This document shows positions 30,850 through 42,799 of a stretch of 64,000 nt of DNA, in pieces. Position numbers and translations under genes: made by a program. The first letter of the stretch is position 1, and the number at the start of each line of letters is the position of its first letter. The DNA comes from Puccinia triticina (lineage: Eukaryota; Basidiomycota; Pucciniomycetes; Pucciniales; Pucciniaceae), in assembly GCF_026914185.1 (NCBI RefSeq), contig NC_070568.1, forward strand, positions 4,794,001 to 4,858,000. The letters run 5' to 3'. The notes below the pieces were generated by a model. The model saw only the letters and a list, made by a program, of their open reading frames with translations. It was not told where the DNA came from and made no database searches.

Positions 30850-33467
30850 ATGGCTCGCCCTTCTCGATTCAACCAACCCAGTAATGCTGACGAAGCACCA
30901 GCTCCAAGGCCGTCATCAAATCCATCAGCTTCTACCTCCCGAGAAAATACAAATCCGGATGATAACCTACCAGAACCGGCAAATCCGACTCCTGGTCCGT
31001 CTCAGCCACAGGCATCAACCTCAGCGGTCACCGGGCCGACTTCTGCCTTGACATCTTTCTTAAAAGTAAGTTTTCCGATATAATTATGTGTTTATATTTT
31101 TCCTAACATTTGCTGACTGATCGATTCTGGCTGTCAATTAGGAACAAGGGATCCGAGCTAGGAATGTGAATCGTTTCACGCCTATCCGCCAAAACGCATC
31201 AACTTCCACGGCGAACGCGGCTATCCCAGAGGTGCCTGAAGAGGCTTCGAATGCTTCAAGTGACTCAGAGCCAGATTCAGATAACTTGGACGAGAAACCT
31301 GAGAAGAAGCAGAAAATTAAGAAGCCCACAAAAACAAATGAACTATTTTCCGCCTCGAAAGCAGTAGCCTCCTCATCCAAAAAGAAAAACGACAAACCTG
31401 AAGATCCTGAACCATCTAAACCCAAGCCAGGGAAATACGCAGATCGGAAACCAGGCCTCATCACGACCTGCGCCGAATGTGGGAAGCGCTTTACAGTTAC
31501 TCGGTATACGATTAGTGCACCTGGTCAACCGGGTCAACTTTGTGATGGCTGTGCCCAAGAAGTCGCGAAGAATCCCAAAACCCCTGGGAAGGATAACAAT
31601 CTTCCGACCCCAGCCCCTAAGAAACGCAAGACAACGAAAAATCAAGTCCTCAGACAACCTTGGTCTGAGAGCTCGATCCAAACCTTACAAATGGCATGTA
31701 TTAACATCATCGCCCGTAACATCCAATGCGTTGAAGAACTTGGCAATATAGGCAGTGTCAAGTCAGTCTTTTTTGAAATTATGTCTCCTTCTTTATCTGT
31801 TCTCCTAGTCTCTCGCTTGCCTAAGTGCATTGTGACTGTTTTGTTTGCGCGCCGACGCAACCTGTTTCTCATGATTGCCTGCTGACACATAATTTTGAAC
31901 TGAAAACCAGCCTCGAAAAAATTTGCCAGATTGTCTGCAAGCATCGTGAATTAACCCCATCGAATCTCGCCTTGTTTGTAGACGCTGCTTATTCTGATTT
32001 GAAACTGTATGACTGTATCAGTAAGCTTATCTTAAGTTCTCCAACATAAAGGAACGCCCACAAGCTCACTGACACAAACCTTTCCAAATTAGATTTACGC
32101 GAGTCACACTTGACAAGTATTGCGTTTTTTTGCCCTCGGCTTGAAAGATTGACTTTAAATCTATGTGGTCATATGACTGGAGACGTCCTACAGACCTATG
32201 TTGAACGACTACCTAGACTCCGAGAGCTCGATCTTTTCGGACCCTACCTTATTCGAAAGCCAGAATGGCTTAAAGCGTTCGAGACTTGGAGTAAACCCAG
32301 GCTTGTTAGTGAACGACAGCTCCAAGACGTAGACCCAGATGAAATGGCTGTGGATGATGACGAAAATGGTAAACAAGTGGAGTTAATCCAAGCGCCGCAA
32401 ATCCAAGGTTTTCGTTTGAAACAATCTCCGCGATTCGATATCGATTGCGTCAAGGCTCTCGTCAGCTCTTGCAGTAACTTGACCTCCTTACGGTTAATCG
32501 ATATCGGCCTCATGAACGATAACACCCTAGAAATCATTGCGCAAGCTGGCTTAAAAAAACTCACAGACTTGTCGATCGCGAATGCAGGTATCCACAATGG
32601 TGCAACAGGTGAAGCTTTAACCGATGTTGGGGTGACAAGGTTAGTGTTTTATTTCGTTCCTTTTTTACATTACTGCTACCTCCAAACGTGCTGACCATTT
32701 CCTATCCTTCTTCTCTTTGTGTGTTTAGTCTTTTAAAATCGGTGGGAGGAACGGTCGAACAGTTAGATATCAGTCAAAATAAGAAATTGACCGATGCCGT
32801 CTTGGAAGGCATTCAAAACTTCTGCCCTCGATTAACTTATCTTGACCTCAACGGCTTGAAAGAACTTTCGACGAAGGGAATCCAAGAACTGTTCAACAAA
32901 TTCAAAGAAACTGAAGCACCCGGTCTCAAACATCTCAACCTATCTCGTTGTATCAAAGTAAGCTTGATACCTCGTCTACTCTATTATCCTCTCTCTCTCT
33001 GTCCTTTGAGCCATCGATTTCTTCTAAAAAAGGTCGGAGAATTCAGATTGATTCCACCATTGTCCACACAAAAACCAGGTTGGGAATGAAGCGGTCTATT
33101 CGATTCTAGATCACTCGGCCAGAAATTTGCGGATTCTAAATTTGAACAGTGTTGACGAACTTCGTGCCGAGGCCCTCGAGAGGTTGGCTCGAGAAGCGAC
33201 CAATCTCGAAAACTTGGATGTCAGTTTTGTTAGAGATGTGGATGATTTTATTATCAAGTTGAGTTACTTATTCTTTCTTTCTCAAATCATGTGCTGTCTG
33301 TATTGACTCGTTTTTTTCTCTATCTTAAATGTAAAAGGGCTTTCCTAGACCACATGAAGAACCTCAAAAGCTTATCCGTTTATGGTAACAATCGGGTCTC
33401 GGATCTGTGTCCTATGAGGAAAGGTGTGACAATCAGAGGACAAGAGCGCTCAATTGTCGTCACTTGA
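30850..33467 (+). CDS. RAD7: RAD7-like nucleotide-excision-repair LRR protein
   Basis: Rad7 acts with the Swi2/Snf2 ATPase Rad16 (NEF4) in global-genome repair and as part of a Cullin/Elongin ubiquitin ligase in yeast. Seven exons (30850-31065, 31142-31761, 31911-32020, 32093-32639, 32729-32957, 33079-33257, 33338-33467) give 676 residues. The N-terminus is Pro/Ser-rich with TSALTSFLK followed by EQGIRARN, as in fungal Rad7, then an acidic/basic segment and a CxxC-CxxC site (TTCAECGKRF ... LCDGCAQEV). The Rad7 core is IIARNIQCVEELGNIGSV, LEKICQIVCKHRELTP, DAAYSDLKLYDC, and cysteine-containing leucine-rich repeats follow to the end. An upstream in-frame Met (30784) is possible; I chose 30850 from the conserved start style. 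Confidence 0.9.
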
Positions 33468-35914
33468 ACCAACAATTCGCCATCTTTAATTTTTTACCTT
33501 ATCACTGGAAACTAGAGTTCACAGGGGGCTTCGCCGCCTCCAGGGTCTTGGAGTTATGGTAGACTACTGTATCAATTTTCAGGACTATATATGTAGCAGT
33601 GCAAAACCATGAGAATTGTTCTATTCAACAAAAAATAGTCATAACCAGATAAATAAAAGTAAAAAAAACTGAATTTTGAGAAGAAGAGGTTACTTGTCAT
33701 TGTTAAATGTCCTGTAATTTGATGTTTGAATCTGCGTCATTTATCAGCTTTTGGGATTGCACAAGAAGAACTATTGTGTAGATTTCCCCCAGCCAGAATC
33801 CAAGCAAACAATTGACAAGTTAGTTGGTTATTTGCATGATCAAAACAGCTTTTTTAATTTATGCCAAAATTATAATCAAACCTCATTTCATGTCCTCTCT
33901 TCTGTGCTTTGACCTTTCTTTTCTTACATTCTCATGTGATTTGTTTTCTTAGATACCATCAGATTATGGCAGACGACACCAAAGAACCATGGGCTTTGGA
34001 GGTATGATGCTTAGCATTGCAAAATCGTCAGAAAACAGAAACCGCATCCAATATTTCCTCACTTGCAACTCAGATAGACCTTCAATTTGTTATTATTTCT
34101 CTTCTCTTTCCGCCTCTCTCCCACTTTTTTCCTCATGGAAGCTTGTTATTGTTACGTTTTTAATTTTCTATTTACTTTTCTTTCCAAAGAAAGTTGTGAA
34201 TAAGCGGTTCATTATGAAAAGAATCATAAGAGTGCATCTATATCATTTCTTTTTCAAGTTAGCCTTTGGCAACGTCAAAAAGTATTGACATCACCATGAT
34301 CAGATGGACCCTTTTCACAATGATTTTGCACTATGGAATCATGGATTGCTGGGGTGTTTACCGAGAAGAAAGGTTGTTGATTCTTCAGGATTCTCCTATC
34401 AAGTGTCGACAGACGCACAAATGTCATGGAGTTTTGGCTTTCATAGGACTTTCAAACTGAGAATCGACAGAACAGGCTACCTCAACGAGAAACTCCCAGT
34501 TTGAGATTTATCGCTGAGTTAGGAAAGCTGGACTTCAATTTGTCACTTCAAGCTTAAGAATAATACGTATTTACCTAAAGAGGCTAAGAAGGATCAAGAG
34601 GTTTGAATGACATAGCCTTGTACCGTAGAGTTTCAAATTATATCTAAGGAAACTGTGAACATAAAAAAGGCCGAATAATTATAACTCAGCAAAGCCAACC
34701 CAAACTTAAACAAGTCCCAACGATCACAGGCAATCTACGAGGTGTTTATCGGTTAGCTCGACCCGAATCTCGCCGTTGAGACGTTGAGAATCTGGTTGGA
34801 TCGGTGGCAGAGGGAAGCAGGAGGCAACATTTCATAGGCAAGTTGAAACCGGGAAGCTTTCCGCCCAGGTTTATCATATCGGCATTTGCCATGCCGATGT
34901 GACTATTGAAAGTGATCTCAAGTGATGCATGGGGAGGGCGGGCAAGCCATGAGGTAGAAGAATTGGGAACTTCGATGTTTATGAGACAGGGGCGTGTTCA
35001 TAACACCGACCCCCTCAATTGTTTCATTGGCGAGAGATGGAAGAACCCCCATGCAGGTGCATGTAAGGCTATTATAAATATATTCCAAGCAGGCTAATGT
35101 GAGACCTGAACTACAGACAACATGGCACGGTTGATAGGCAAGAGGGGTAAGAATTTTAGTCTGATTAAATTATTTGCGCTGGGCTCAATGACCTTGGCCA
35201 TCGACGAAATCATCACCAGGATTGGTATGTACATTAGGCACACCATGAAGGCTCCGTGTGGACGACGATCTTTCGTTCGGCCGAAAGATGGAGTGCCCAT
35301 TATCAAACATTCCGGTCAGCCTATGTACCCAGCAAGAAAGTGGAGGCATCGACGCTGAGGGATTCCCTCCGGACGCGATTAGGCCCCTGACTTCCGAGGT
35401 TAAGGCAATGTTTCTTCGAGAGCCCCAGCTAGAGTCGTCGAGACTAGTCTTAGAGAAAAGCTAAAAAAGTTAATGTGGATGCAGCAACTGGCTCGGAAAG
35501 AAGGGACCTTTGTAGATCAAACTCTACCTCATCAGCTGTTTCATTCAGCTAGCAGCAGCAGCAGCCACGCCAAGCCAGTCAGCACTCAGCAACAACACAT
35601 TCAACAACACGTTTCTGCTCATCAGCCGAGCCAAACTAAGCGAACACAAAACTTGTATTTGTTGTGACATCGTACCAGCTCAGCAGGCCTCAATTAACCT
35701 TGTCTATTGGGCAAAAAATCACGACCGCCTAGAGAATTGACTATCCGGGATCTTCCCTATTTCCCCCATTACTTTCTTGTCCACAACTTTCTGGTCTGGC
35801 CTGCATGTTATGGGCTTGTTCGGTATCTAGTTTTCCTAGTTACGACTGACCATCATTCTACTCAACACTTCGCCACTCGTGTCTTGAAAGCTAAACGAAA
35901 ATAGATAGTATAGC
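33468..35914. other. Long intergenic stretch, nothing recognised
   Basis: About 2.4 kb, AT-rich, low CpG. Several short open frames (for example 34266-34504, 34906-35097) have no family signature, no convincing introns and no TIRs that I could find. Possibly decayed repeats. Confidence 0.5.
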
Positions 35915-37458
35915 ATGGTAGGGCTATCTGAACTCCCACTCGAATTGAAGGGGATGATAGTGCATTGGGCGACCCAAATAGACTGCTCTTACTACTCAAG
36001 AGTGTCTGGGGATGGAATTATTAGATTCGACATATTTTCCAATGGGGTTGCTCCGAGAGGTACGTCCCAACTTATTGAACAGTTTCTCCCCCAAGAAATT
36101 TCTCGGAATACAAATACATGCAGCCCGCAGGATTAGAGATAGCTAACTAAAATTCACTCGGGTGATGATCTCTTGAAATCCAGACAGTTGTATAAGAACA
36201 ATCAGTCAGTTGGACCGGGTATTCTTTGCACTTTGTAGGCCAGTTCTATGGAAGGTAAGCATGTGTGCACGAAGCTCTTGATCCTAACATCCGATTGGAC
36301 CTGATGAGACTGACTTAACCCATCGATGGTATTCAATCACAGGTTTTCGACCTCCGGAAGATTCCAACGACGGCATTGGGCGGCTTCCATGGCTCCGAAA
36401 CACTCACGAAGAAATACCTCCGAACCTTCACCCGCGATATCAAGACCGAAGTTGTGGTCTTTCAGCAACCCTTCCGAGAACTCATCGTGATGGATGACTG
36501 CAAGCAGCCGCCCGAGTTCGACCGCTTCTTCCACATCGAGAGAATCCTAAAGGAAATTGATCCAGCAGCGATGATCGATACCTTCGACTTGGAACTGGTT
36601 TTGAACGGAAGATTGCTCGACGGATTCCTACCCACGTGTTCGCACCCCCTCACCGCACGTCTGCTCACAAGTTTTGCTCACTTGAAAAATGTGAAACACT
36701 TCCGTATCGTCTCGCCAATCTCTTTCTCTCTTCCAGAAAATTTGCTGGTTCAAACGATCATCAACATGAAAATCCTCACATCTTTCTCGGCTGAAAATAT
36801 CGGATACGAGGAGGCAACGAGCCACCCAGAAAATCTGGGAATAAAAACCGGGAATTCGCAAGAAAGAGTAACCGATGACCAGACTAAGCAGCCAACGACG
36901 ACAAAACTTGTGGAGTTCCTTTCAAATCTCAAGTGCTTGAAGAGCCTCCGGATGTATGACTCCATATGTGTTGATCATCTATGGAGCGAGATGACTTGGC
37001 AGTCTTCATTAAGGGAAATAGTCTTAAGAAGATGTCCGAATCTCTCGAGCCTTTCACTCCAAAGACTGTCGAAGAAGTTCCATCTTTCCTTGAGGACGGT
37101 GGATGTGTCAACGATAGGGATCTCAGAAGTCGAGCAAATCCAAACAAATTATGCGCCAGGCTATCTCTGGGAAATCCTGCAAAGGGAAAATACTATTTCT
37201 TTCAAGAAACTCAGGGCACTCAAGCTTGTCGGAATCAACATGGGTGAACACCTTCTCCGATCCTTCCAAGACTCGCCGAAACTGAGGAGAGTCGAAATCG
37301 ACTCCCCGAATATTCGCGCTCAAACCTTGTTCAACTCGATCCAGCAGTGGCCCTTACTCAGAGAGCTCAATTGTCGAATCCGGGGTGGTTCTGGAAGTCT
37401 AGACTTGATCATGTATTGCTTGACTCAGAAAGTACTTCTCGACGAATCATTTTACTAA
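35915..37458 (+). CDS. F-box-like/leucine-rich protein of rust type
   Basis: Three exons (35915-36059, 36184-36254, 36343-37458), GT-AG, phases 1 and 0, give 443 residues. The N-terminus LSELPLELKGMIVHWATQID and, after splicing, QLDRVFFALCRPVLWK has the shape of an F-box-like domain, which would bind Skp1 in an SCF ubiquitin ligase. The C-terminal two thirds carry irregular leucine-rich repeats (LSNLKCLKSLRMYDS, REIVLRRCPNLSSLSL, KKLRALKLVGINMGEH, LRRVEIDSPNI). Rust genomes hold many such proteins; a substrate cannot be assigned. The start is the Met directly before the F-box-like helix. Confidence 0.75.
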
Positions 37459-38641
37459 CAATTTTATATAAACGCCTTTCGAACTTTGACTTCCCTCACC
37501 TCTTGTCCTGCTCTGCCCAATTCGGGTCAGCCTGAGTTTTTTCATCCTTCTCCAGTTCTTTCCACATACATGTTTGCAGAAATGTTGTGACTTTTTAGGC
37601 ATCAGTAAATTCTTTTTAATGACTTCCCTCTCGTTCCAGTCTGTTGTTCTCGTCGATTCTTGGTTTGTTCCGTGTTTTGGGATAACCAACTCTGCAAGCT
37701 CCAGATGAAGTTCATCCCTGGTTGAATTGCCTTGTTTTCAGCCATCCTCTGCATTTGATTGTCTTTGTAGCTTGATTCATCTCAGTATTCTCGTTCATGC
37801 CAATTCTTCAAAGAAAGTCTCACCTGAGCGGTGATACTTCTGATTTTAGAAGTGCCTCTAGATAATAGAAGACTCCCAAAGGTGACAATTGCAAGAACTG
37901 AGATTTATGGATTGATCCTCCTGGCATGCATACTTGGATGGGGAGGCTTGCTGTGTATAAAGGCCACGGAAACTGCACGGTACAGTCCGGCGGCGGTCAG
38001 CTCTCCACGTGTTGATCCCGGGTATCCAATCTCGGTGAGGAAAGAGAGAGGATCCCGGGCGTGCAAGAGCTAAACTGTACGTGCCCGGCAGTGGTGAATT
38101 TCTTGAAAATTCTTTTTTGAACATATTTCCATCCGGTGTCCAGTGTCATTACAGCAATTCGCACTAATAGTACATCACAGGTTTGTCTCCATCAGAATGA
38201 ACCTCCCCTGCGGGGTGTTGAGAGCTTAGTTTTACTCAGCTATTGTGCCTCTGGCGTTATGCTTCGACTATTTTCTTGTCACTGCGGCACGCCAGCCTGG
38301 TTCTCTATCATGAGTGACTTGGAACTGGTCCCTTCATCGCGAGACGCATCGCGTTTCCCCTCGCGTCTGCTAGTAGCATCCGCCGGCCAATCAAGGCCTG
38401 CGTCGGCGTGGGGTCCGAGAACCAAAGAGAAGGCTAGCACACTATGAATGGGTGGGCGCGCTTAGAAGCTCCGTGCAGCTTCAAGAGCGTCCACGTCATT
38501 CAGGTGGGCTGGTAATCCATCAGTCTGACTCAAAATATCTCTTGCCATCACGGCAAGCTCTGGTGCGTTTTGATGTGGACCACGATGGAAATTCGGATGG
38601 TCTTTGGGATAGACCAGCCATCTTTGTCGGCTTCCAACGCC
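37459..38641. other. Intergenic, nothing recognised
   Basis: 3' flank of the F-box-like gene and unassigned sequence. Short frames at 37831-38447 lack family signals. A TATA-like box follows at 38642. Confidence 0.4.
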
Positions 38642-38649
38642 TATAAAAG
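38642..38649 (+). promoter_or_regulatory. Candidate TATA box
   Basis: TATAAAAG in a GC-balanced context followed by a C/T-rich leader (38660-38780). It could drive the unassigned gene at 39011-39424. Confidence 0.35.
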
Positions 38650-39010
38650 GAGCAGTCCGGTCGTCGCTCTCCACCTTTCTCCATCCTCCATCCGCTATCG
38701 TTTTCAGACCCCACATCCCATCAGCATCCAAAACCTCCAGAACAATCTTCAGTCCAGCAAAAAGAATTAAAATCATCTCTACACGCGACGTGATCACAAT
38801 ATCCTTCCTTTTCCTCAGCAAAGCGAACAGCTTCTTGAGGATAATCAGAGTCTTCTTAGATTTTGAATAAAAAACAAAACAGTGAGTTCAGATTCATGAA
38901 CCCATGTTCCTTCGCAGTGATCTTTATAACTGACCTTTTCGTCTTCTTTGATTGCTTTACAGATTCACACCTGTGTTTTTCTACAGACTTTTTTTCTTGG
39001 ATACCCAAAG

Positions 39011-39424
39011 ATGTTGCTCAATACCCCAAAGAGCCTGCTTCTCCTCAAAGAATGTGATTCTATCACTGATTCAGAAGGCAGTCAGAACCCGCGAACCAGA
39101 CTTCTTCTTTCCAGTTCAACCCCACTCGAGCCTGCAGTTTTGCGCACCGCCACAGTCAAGTCAATCATCCAGCGCAACCACTACCGACACGCAAAGGTTG
39201 AGCTTGACTTATACCTTCTGCTTGACTCGGACCCAATGCTCGACGGCAATCTCCCTTCTGCAGGACACCAATCCTCTTCCTCTACCGGAAACTACTGGCT
39301 CGACTGCGCGGAGTCAGAAACATCAATCTCTTTCAATGATCCCAATGAAATACCGTCCCACCTCTACAACCCTCCGCGTCTGCCCATGATGCAATTGCTC
39401 AAGAACTGGTGGCGATACCGTTAA
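39011..39424 (+). CDS. Hypothetical protein, 137 aa
   Basis: Open frame from Met 39011 (MLLNTPKSLLLLKECD) to TAA 39424; an upstream in-frame Met at 38948 would give 158 residues but adds a random-looking stretch. The composition is protein-like: TATVKSIIQRNHYRHAKVEL, a hydrophobic DLYLLLDSD segment, SETSISFNDPNEIPSHLYN and PRLPMMQLLKNWWRY. No family recognised, no signal peptide. A TATA-like box and C/T-rich leader lie upstream; an upstream intron is possible. Moderate to low confidence. Confidence 0.4.
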   Translation: MLLNTPKSLLLLKECDSITDSEGSQNPRTRLLLSSSTPLEPAVLRTATVKSIIQRNHYRHAKVELDLYLLLDSDPMLDGNLPSAGHQSSSSTGNYWLDCAESETSISFNDPNEIPSHLYNPPRLPMMQLLKNWWRYR

Positions 39425-40584
39425 AGCAAATGATTCAAAAGTATCATCCCGAGACCCGCAACGTCTCACGCGCAGAGCTCCTCGACATTTTCCTCTGCTC
39501 ATGATTACTTGAGTCAGGTGTATCCAGGGGCTCCAAAATCACTCACAGGGAACATTCAAAGCAATGCTCCGGAAGGATAAACACTAGCATCGGCCACATA
39601 TGGACTACCATCCGCCACATTCACTATGGGGCATCCTTCTCTTTTCACCAATCTGTCAACATCAATTGATTCTTCAGTTGTTCATCTATCTGGCTGTTAT
39701 CTGTCTCTGTATTGGTTCAGTTTGTTTCTCTTTTTCCGTCCTGCCCGATTCCATCTGTCCCTCTGTTTTTGTTTCTGTTTCCCTTCTTTCTCCAATTCGC
39801 ATCTGTTTTCTGTCTCTGTTATATCTGTGTTTCTCCTTGTCATGTAACCCCCTCATTTGAAAACACGTCAATCAAATCCATCATCCTGAGCTCCAAAGAT
39901 TGATTCCGCCCGGCCTCAGGAGAGGGTCGCTTGTAAAACCGGCCGGGTTTTTGAGAAAGGCACGGTGCTCCCCTTGGGTATCGCCATCAGATCCTACTTG
40001 ATACCTGTCAATTCGGCACGTGGGGCTTGAAAATACACAGCAGCAGGACACTTGCTTTGTGTTTTGTACAAATGGAGCATAAGAATTTGATCTTAGAAGT
40101 TGGACTGGCAATCGCAAAAGAAGAAATGCACACTTCAAGAATATTGATGCAGCAGTTGAGCTGATCTCCGCAAGGGGCATAGGTCACACGTAGATTGGAA
40201 TGTTGACGATATGGATAAAAGTCTTCATGTCAACTTGTTCGTGGCAAAACAGCAAACATGAGAAATCGGTACATTGGACCAGTGGGGAAGTCACAACAAC
40301 GTTTTGTCTCCATACAGGGTTAAGCGTGTGTTCGGCCGTTTGTACGAGTGAAAAGCCTGGGGCCGGCGCAACATCGTTTCCGCCGTCCGGCATCAAAGGC
40401 AAGATTCCAACCGGCTGAGATGAGGGTTGTAGAGGTGGAGATGCTCTAAGCAGTGCTCAACGGGTGCCTCCGGGGGACCTTTCGAGTTCGGGCTGCGTGG
40501 ACCTGACGTCATCCGCTCCCACCACCAACCTCACCGATTCGAGCGGAATTTGCGGACAGAGCCCTCACCCAGGATCGCCGAACG
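39425..40584. other. Intergenic, upstream of PCM1
   Basis: T/C-rich stretch (39640-39850) and mixed sequence, no gene recognised. The last few hundred bases should contain the PCM1 promoter. Confidence 0.4.
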
Positions 40585-42622
40585 ATGGACTGCAAGCGAA
40601 TCGAGACTGCCGCGGCCCGATATCCATCCCCTCCGGGCCTCAAACACACCTTTGGGACGGCGGGCTTCCGCGCCAAGTTGAGCAGACTCTCATCCCTATC
40701 CTCCGCTCGACCCGCCGGTGCTTGGGGAGCTGACCAGCATCCTGTTGTGTGTTCTTTGGACCGTGCTCGTCGCGGGCAGTGCCGATACCTTGGACCGCGT
40801 CTTCTTCACCGTCGGCTTGCTGGCCGTCCTTCGGAGTAAAACGCTGGCTGGCCAAACCATCGGCGTCATGGTCACTGCCAGCCACAATCCCGTGCAGGTA
40901 CCCACAGGTTCTCTTCTGCGAGCATTTTTGTTCCTCGAAAACGAAAGAATCAACAGCGGTTCATGAAATTGATCATTTGTGTGACTGTGTGTAGGACAAC
41001 GGGATCAAGCTGGTTGACCCTCAAGGAGAGATGCTCGTGTCGTCCTGGGAGACCCATGCGACCACACTCGCCAACTCCTCCGACCTTGCCTCGAGCGTGG
41101 AGGAGATCGTCAGCTCGGAATCGATCGATTTCAAGCAGCCTGCCAAGCTGATCTTCGGCCATGATACTCGTCCGTCGTGCGCTCGACTGATCACAGCCTT
41201 CAAGGACGGCGTCGCCGCCTTGGATCCTTCCGCACAAATCATCGACAGCGGCCTCAAAACTACCCCTCAATTACATTACTTGGTCAAATGTATTAACGAC
41301 GGTGGCCTCTATGGCACTCCTACTGAAGAAGGATACTACAAAAAACTGTCTGACGCTTTTATTGCTTTAAATGTAAGTAGACATTCTTCATCTTTTTCTC
41401 GGATGCTTGGCTAGTGAATATTGATTAACTGTTTTTTCAAGGCCCAAACGACGACCCCTTACACTCTGATGGTGGACTGTGCGAATGGGGTTGGAGCGCC
41501 GAAACTTGAGTTGATGGCACCCTACCTGGAGGGCTCAGCACTCCGGCTGAAGCTCTTCTCGACAGACGTGGATTCGAGTGGGAAGCTGAACAAGGATTGT
41601 GGGGCGGACTATGTGAAGACGACGCAGTCGGCGCCGGGCGGGGTGACGCTGGAGCCCCTTGCAAGGGCTTGTAGCTTCGACGGAGACGCCGATCGGATCG
41701 TGTATTACTATTACACAGAGAGCAAGACTTTCAGGCTGATGGATGGCGATAAGATCGCGACGCTCGTGGCGAGTTATATCAAGGAGTTGGTCGAGCTGGA
41801 ATCACCCGATCTGAAAGAACACTTGCGAATCGGGGTCGTTCAGACTGCCTATGCCAATGGGAACTCCACGAGATACATCAAGGATCAGCTGGTACCCACG
41901 CCCCTTCTCATTTTCTTATATCGCCAAAAAAAAAAAAAAAAGAGAAAAGTACTCTGACCTGTGTGGATTTGGTTGGAATAGGGTCTGGCCGTCACTTGCA
42001 CGCCGACGGGAGTCAAGCACCTCCACCATGCAGCCCAAACGTTTGACATCGGGACGTATTTCGAAGCCAACGGGCATGGGACGGTGGTGTTCTCGGAAGA
42101 CATCCTCAAGAGACTGCCGGGGTCGTCGAAGCTGCTCTCGTTAGCCGGCCTGATCAACCAGACGGTGGGGGACTCGATGAGCGACATGTTGCTAGTGGAG
42201 ACGATCCTGAATGCGCGTGGATGGGGGATGGCGGAGTGGGATGGCAAGTACGAGGAGCTCCCGAACAGACTGGTCAAGGTGCTCGTCTCCGACCGCCATG
42301 CGTTTGTGACCGAGGATGCCGAGAGGGTGTTGGTCAGGCCGGATGGGATGCAGCGGCAAATCGACCAGATCGTGGCTGGCTACCCCGCCGGGCGATCGTT
42401 CGTGAGACCCAGTGGGACGGAGGACTGTGTGCGGGTGTATGCGGAAGCTGCGAGCAGGCAGGCCACCGACGGTAAGCCCGGTCTCTCCCCTCCCTTGACA
42501 CCCACACATCATTGTACTCAAGCTTTTTGTCTCGGGGGGATGTCTCAGAGTTGGCATTCCAGGTGGCTGGGATGGTGTTCGACTTTTGTGGGAAGGGCGA
42601 CAAGCCCAAAGAGTTTATATGA
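40585..42622 (+). CDS. PCM1: Phosphoacetylglucosamine mutase
   Basis: Interconverts GlcNAc-6-P and GlcNAc-1-P on the way to UDP-GlcNAc, the precursor of chitin, N-glycans and GPI anchors. Six exons (40585-40676, 40780-40897, 40995-41372, 41442-41891, 41982-42471, 42549-42622) give 533 residues. Visible sites: FGTAGFRA near the start, the phosphoserine loop TASHNP with Ser65, the metal loop DGDADR with Asp276/278/280, the sugar-binding FEANGHGT and the phosphate-binding RPSGTEDCVRVYAEA. All catalytic residues are intact and the spacing matches the human and yeast enzymes. Start at MDCKRIETAAARYP. The next start codon (SAP) lies only 177 bp after the stop. Confidence 0.95.
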
Positions 42623-42799
42623 AGAGCCCCCATGCTTGTTGTTTTATGTAGAGCTCTATAGATTGTTATAGTTTATATTGAATCAGCAAATCAAAGCCTG
42701 TTGAATATGTAAATATGTGTGTGTTACATGAGCTGGGCCGCCAGCCCCCGCCAGCCCAGCAACACCCAGCCGGAGCCAGCCCATCGCCAGCCCACCCCC

